From positions 1 to 60,727 of the forward strand of contig NZ_JABBCH010000020.1 of the NCBI RefSeq assembly GCF_012952295.1: DNA of 60,727 nt. Reading direction: 5' to 3'. How positions within the stretch are numbered: position 1 is the first letter of the stretch; every line of letters starts with the position of its first letter. Positions 60,602 to 60,727 of this stretch are shown one piece after another. The notes under the pieces were generated by a model. That model was not told where the DNA came from. It did not search any database and worked only from the letters and a program-made list of their open reading frames with translations. Source of the DNA: Crystallibacter degradans (GTDB lineage: Bacteria; Actinomycetota; Actinomycetes; Actinomycetales; Micrococcaceae). Both the position numbers and the translations under genes were made by a program.

Positions 60602-60727
60602 ATGAGCAACGAAATCCTCAAGCCCAGCGTGCCTGCTCCGGACATTGTCCGCTGCGCGTACATGGATCTGGTCGTCACGGACCTGGCCAAGTCCCGCGAG
60701 TTCTACGTGGACGTCCTGGGCCTGCAC
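60602..60727 (+). CDS. hpaD: Homoprotocatechuate 2,3-dioxygenase, N-terminal part (cut by window edge)
   Basis: The first 42 codons: MSNEILKPSVPAPDIVRCAY MDLVVTDLAKSREFYVDVLG LH. This closely matches the start of the Brevibacterium fuscum and Arthrobacter extradiol 3,4-dihydroxyphenylacetate 2,3-dioxygenases of the vicinal-oxygen-chelate fold. AAGGAAC lies 6 bases before the ATG. The metal ligands are outside the window. It is in line with hpaE, 142 bases downstream; that gap shows only short inverted repeats such as GTGGGC/GCCCAC. Confidence 0.88.
   Translation, partial: MSNEILKPSVPAPDIVRCAYMDLVVTDLAKSREFYVDVLGLH

Noticed and set aside
1-60727. tRNA, rRNA or insertion sequence genes
   Set aside because: I looked through the intergenic stretches on both strands and saw no cloverleaf-like, rRNA-like or transposase-coding sequence.

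Overview
The window looks like chromosome of a high-GC actinobacterium of the Arthrobacter type (Micrococcaceae). The evidence is the strong G/C third-position bias, many GTG starts, a PadR-type regulator next to vanABK (the arrangement known from corynebacteria and relatives), a homoprotocatechuate dioxygenase start that closely resembles the Brevibacterium/Arthrobacter enzyme, a MhuD-like haem oxygenase and PspC. I see no rRNA, tRNA, CRISPR array, transposase or phage gene.

Layout. (1) 1-1.4 kb: the 5' end of benA divergent from catA, for benzoate to catechol to cis,cis-muconate. (2) 1.7-4.6 kb: housekeeping genes (Nudix hydrolase, MhuD-like protein, small membrane protein, flavin reductase, LysR regulator). 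(3) 4.7-8.5 kb: a ThDP enzyme between two paralogous lipoprotein solute-binding proteins with no transport partner nearby. (4) 8.6-25.6 kb: a catabolic island. It holds a frameshifted luciferase-like monooxygenase remnant, a CocE-type hydrolase with a complete branched-chain-amino-acid-type ABC importer, a luciferase-like monooxygenase, an AcoR/MimR-like activator, then SDR - flavin reductase - SnoaL - SDR - class II aldolase - HAD phosphatase - DhaL - DhaK. Two nearly identical GACAGTCTCAAA-type palindromes lie in front of the hydrolase and the monooxygenase. I infer one regulated pathway that imports a substrate, hydrolyses and oxygenates it and ends in a short keto-sugar phosphate and DHAP metabolism. 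The substrate is unknown.

(5) 25.8-31.8 kb: acyl-CoA synthetase, then vanR (PadR) divergent from vanA-vanB-vanK (vanillate demethylation and uptake). (6) 31.9-34.9 kb: an MFS exporter and a PutP-like symporter. (7) 35.0-41.7 kb: a complete Wadjet plasmid-defence operon, jetA-jetB-jetC-jetD, on the minus strand. (8) 41.9-48.3 kb: a carbohydrate ABC importer (no ATPase gene) with a GH38 alpha-mannosidase. (9) 48.3-58.7 kb: cobalamin adenosyltransferase, BCCT transporter, epimerase, thioesterase, acyl-CoA synthetase, an Lrp/LysE pair, a LysR/EamA pair, PspC and a luciferase-like oxidoreductase. (10) 58.8 kb to the end: the start of a homoprotocatechuate operon, hpaE then hpaD cut by the window edge, behind a promoter with a perfect palindrome.

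A short dispersed motif, AAYAACGACGGCGGYSC, occurs in at least six close copies and two looser ones. Three copies lie in frame inside genes as Asn-Asn-Asp-Gly-Gly, and the others lie between genes. Two inverted copies form a hairpin after vanK.
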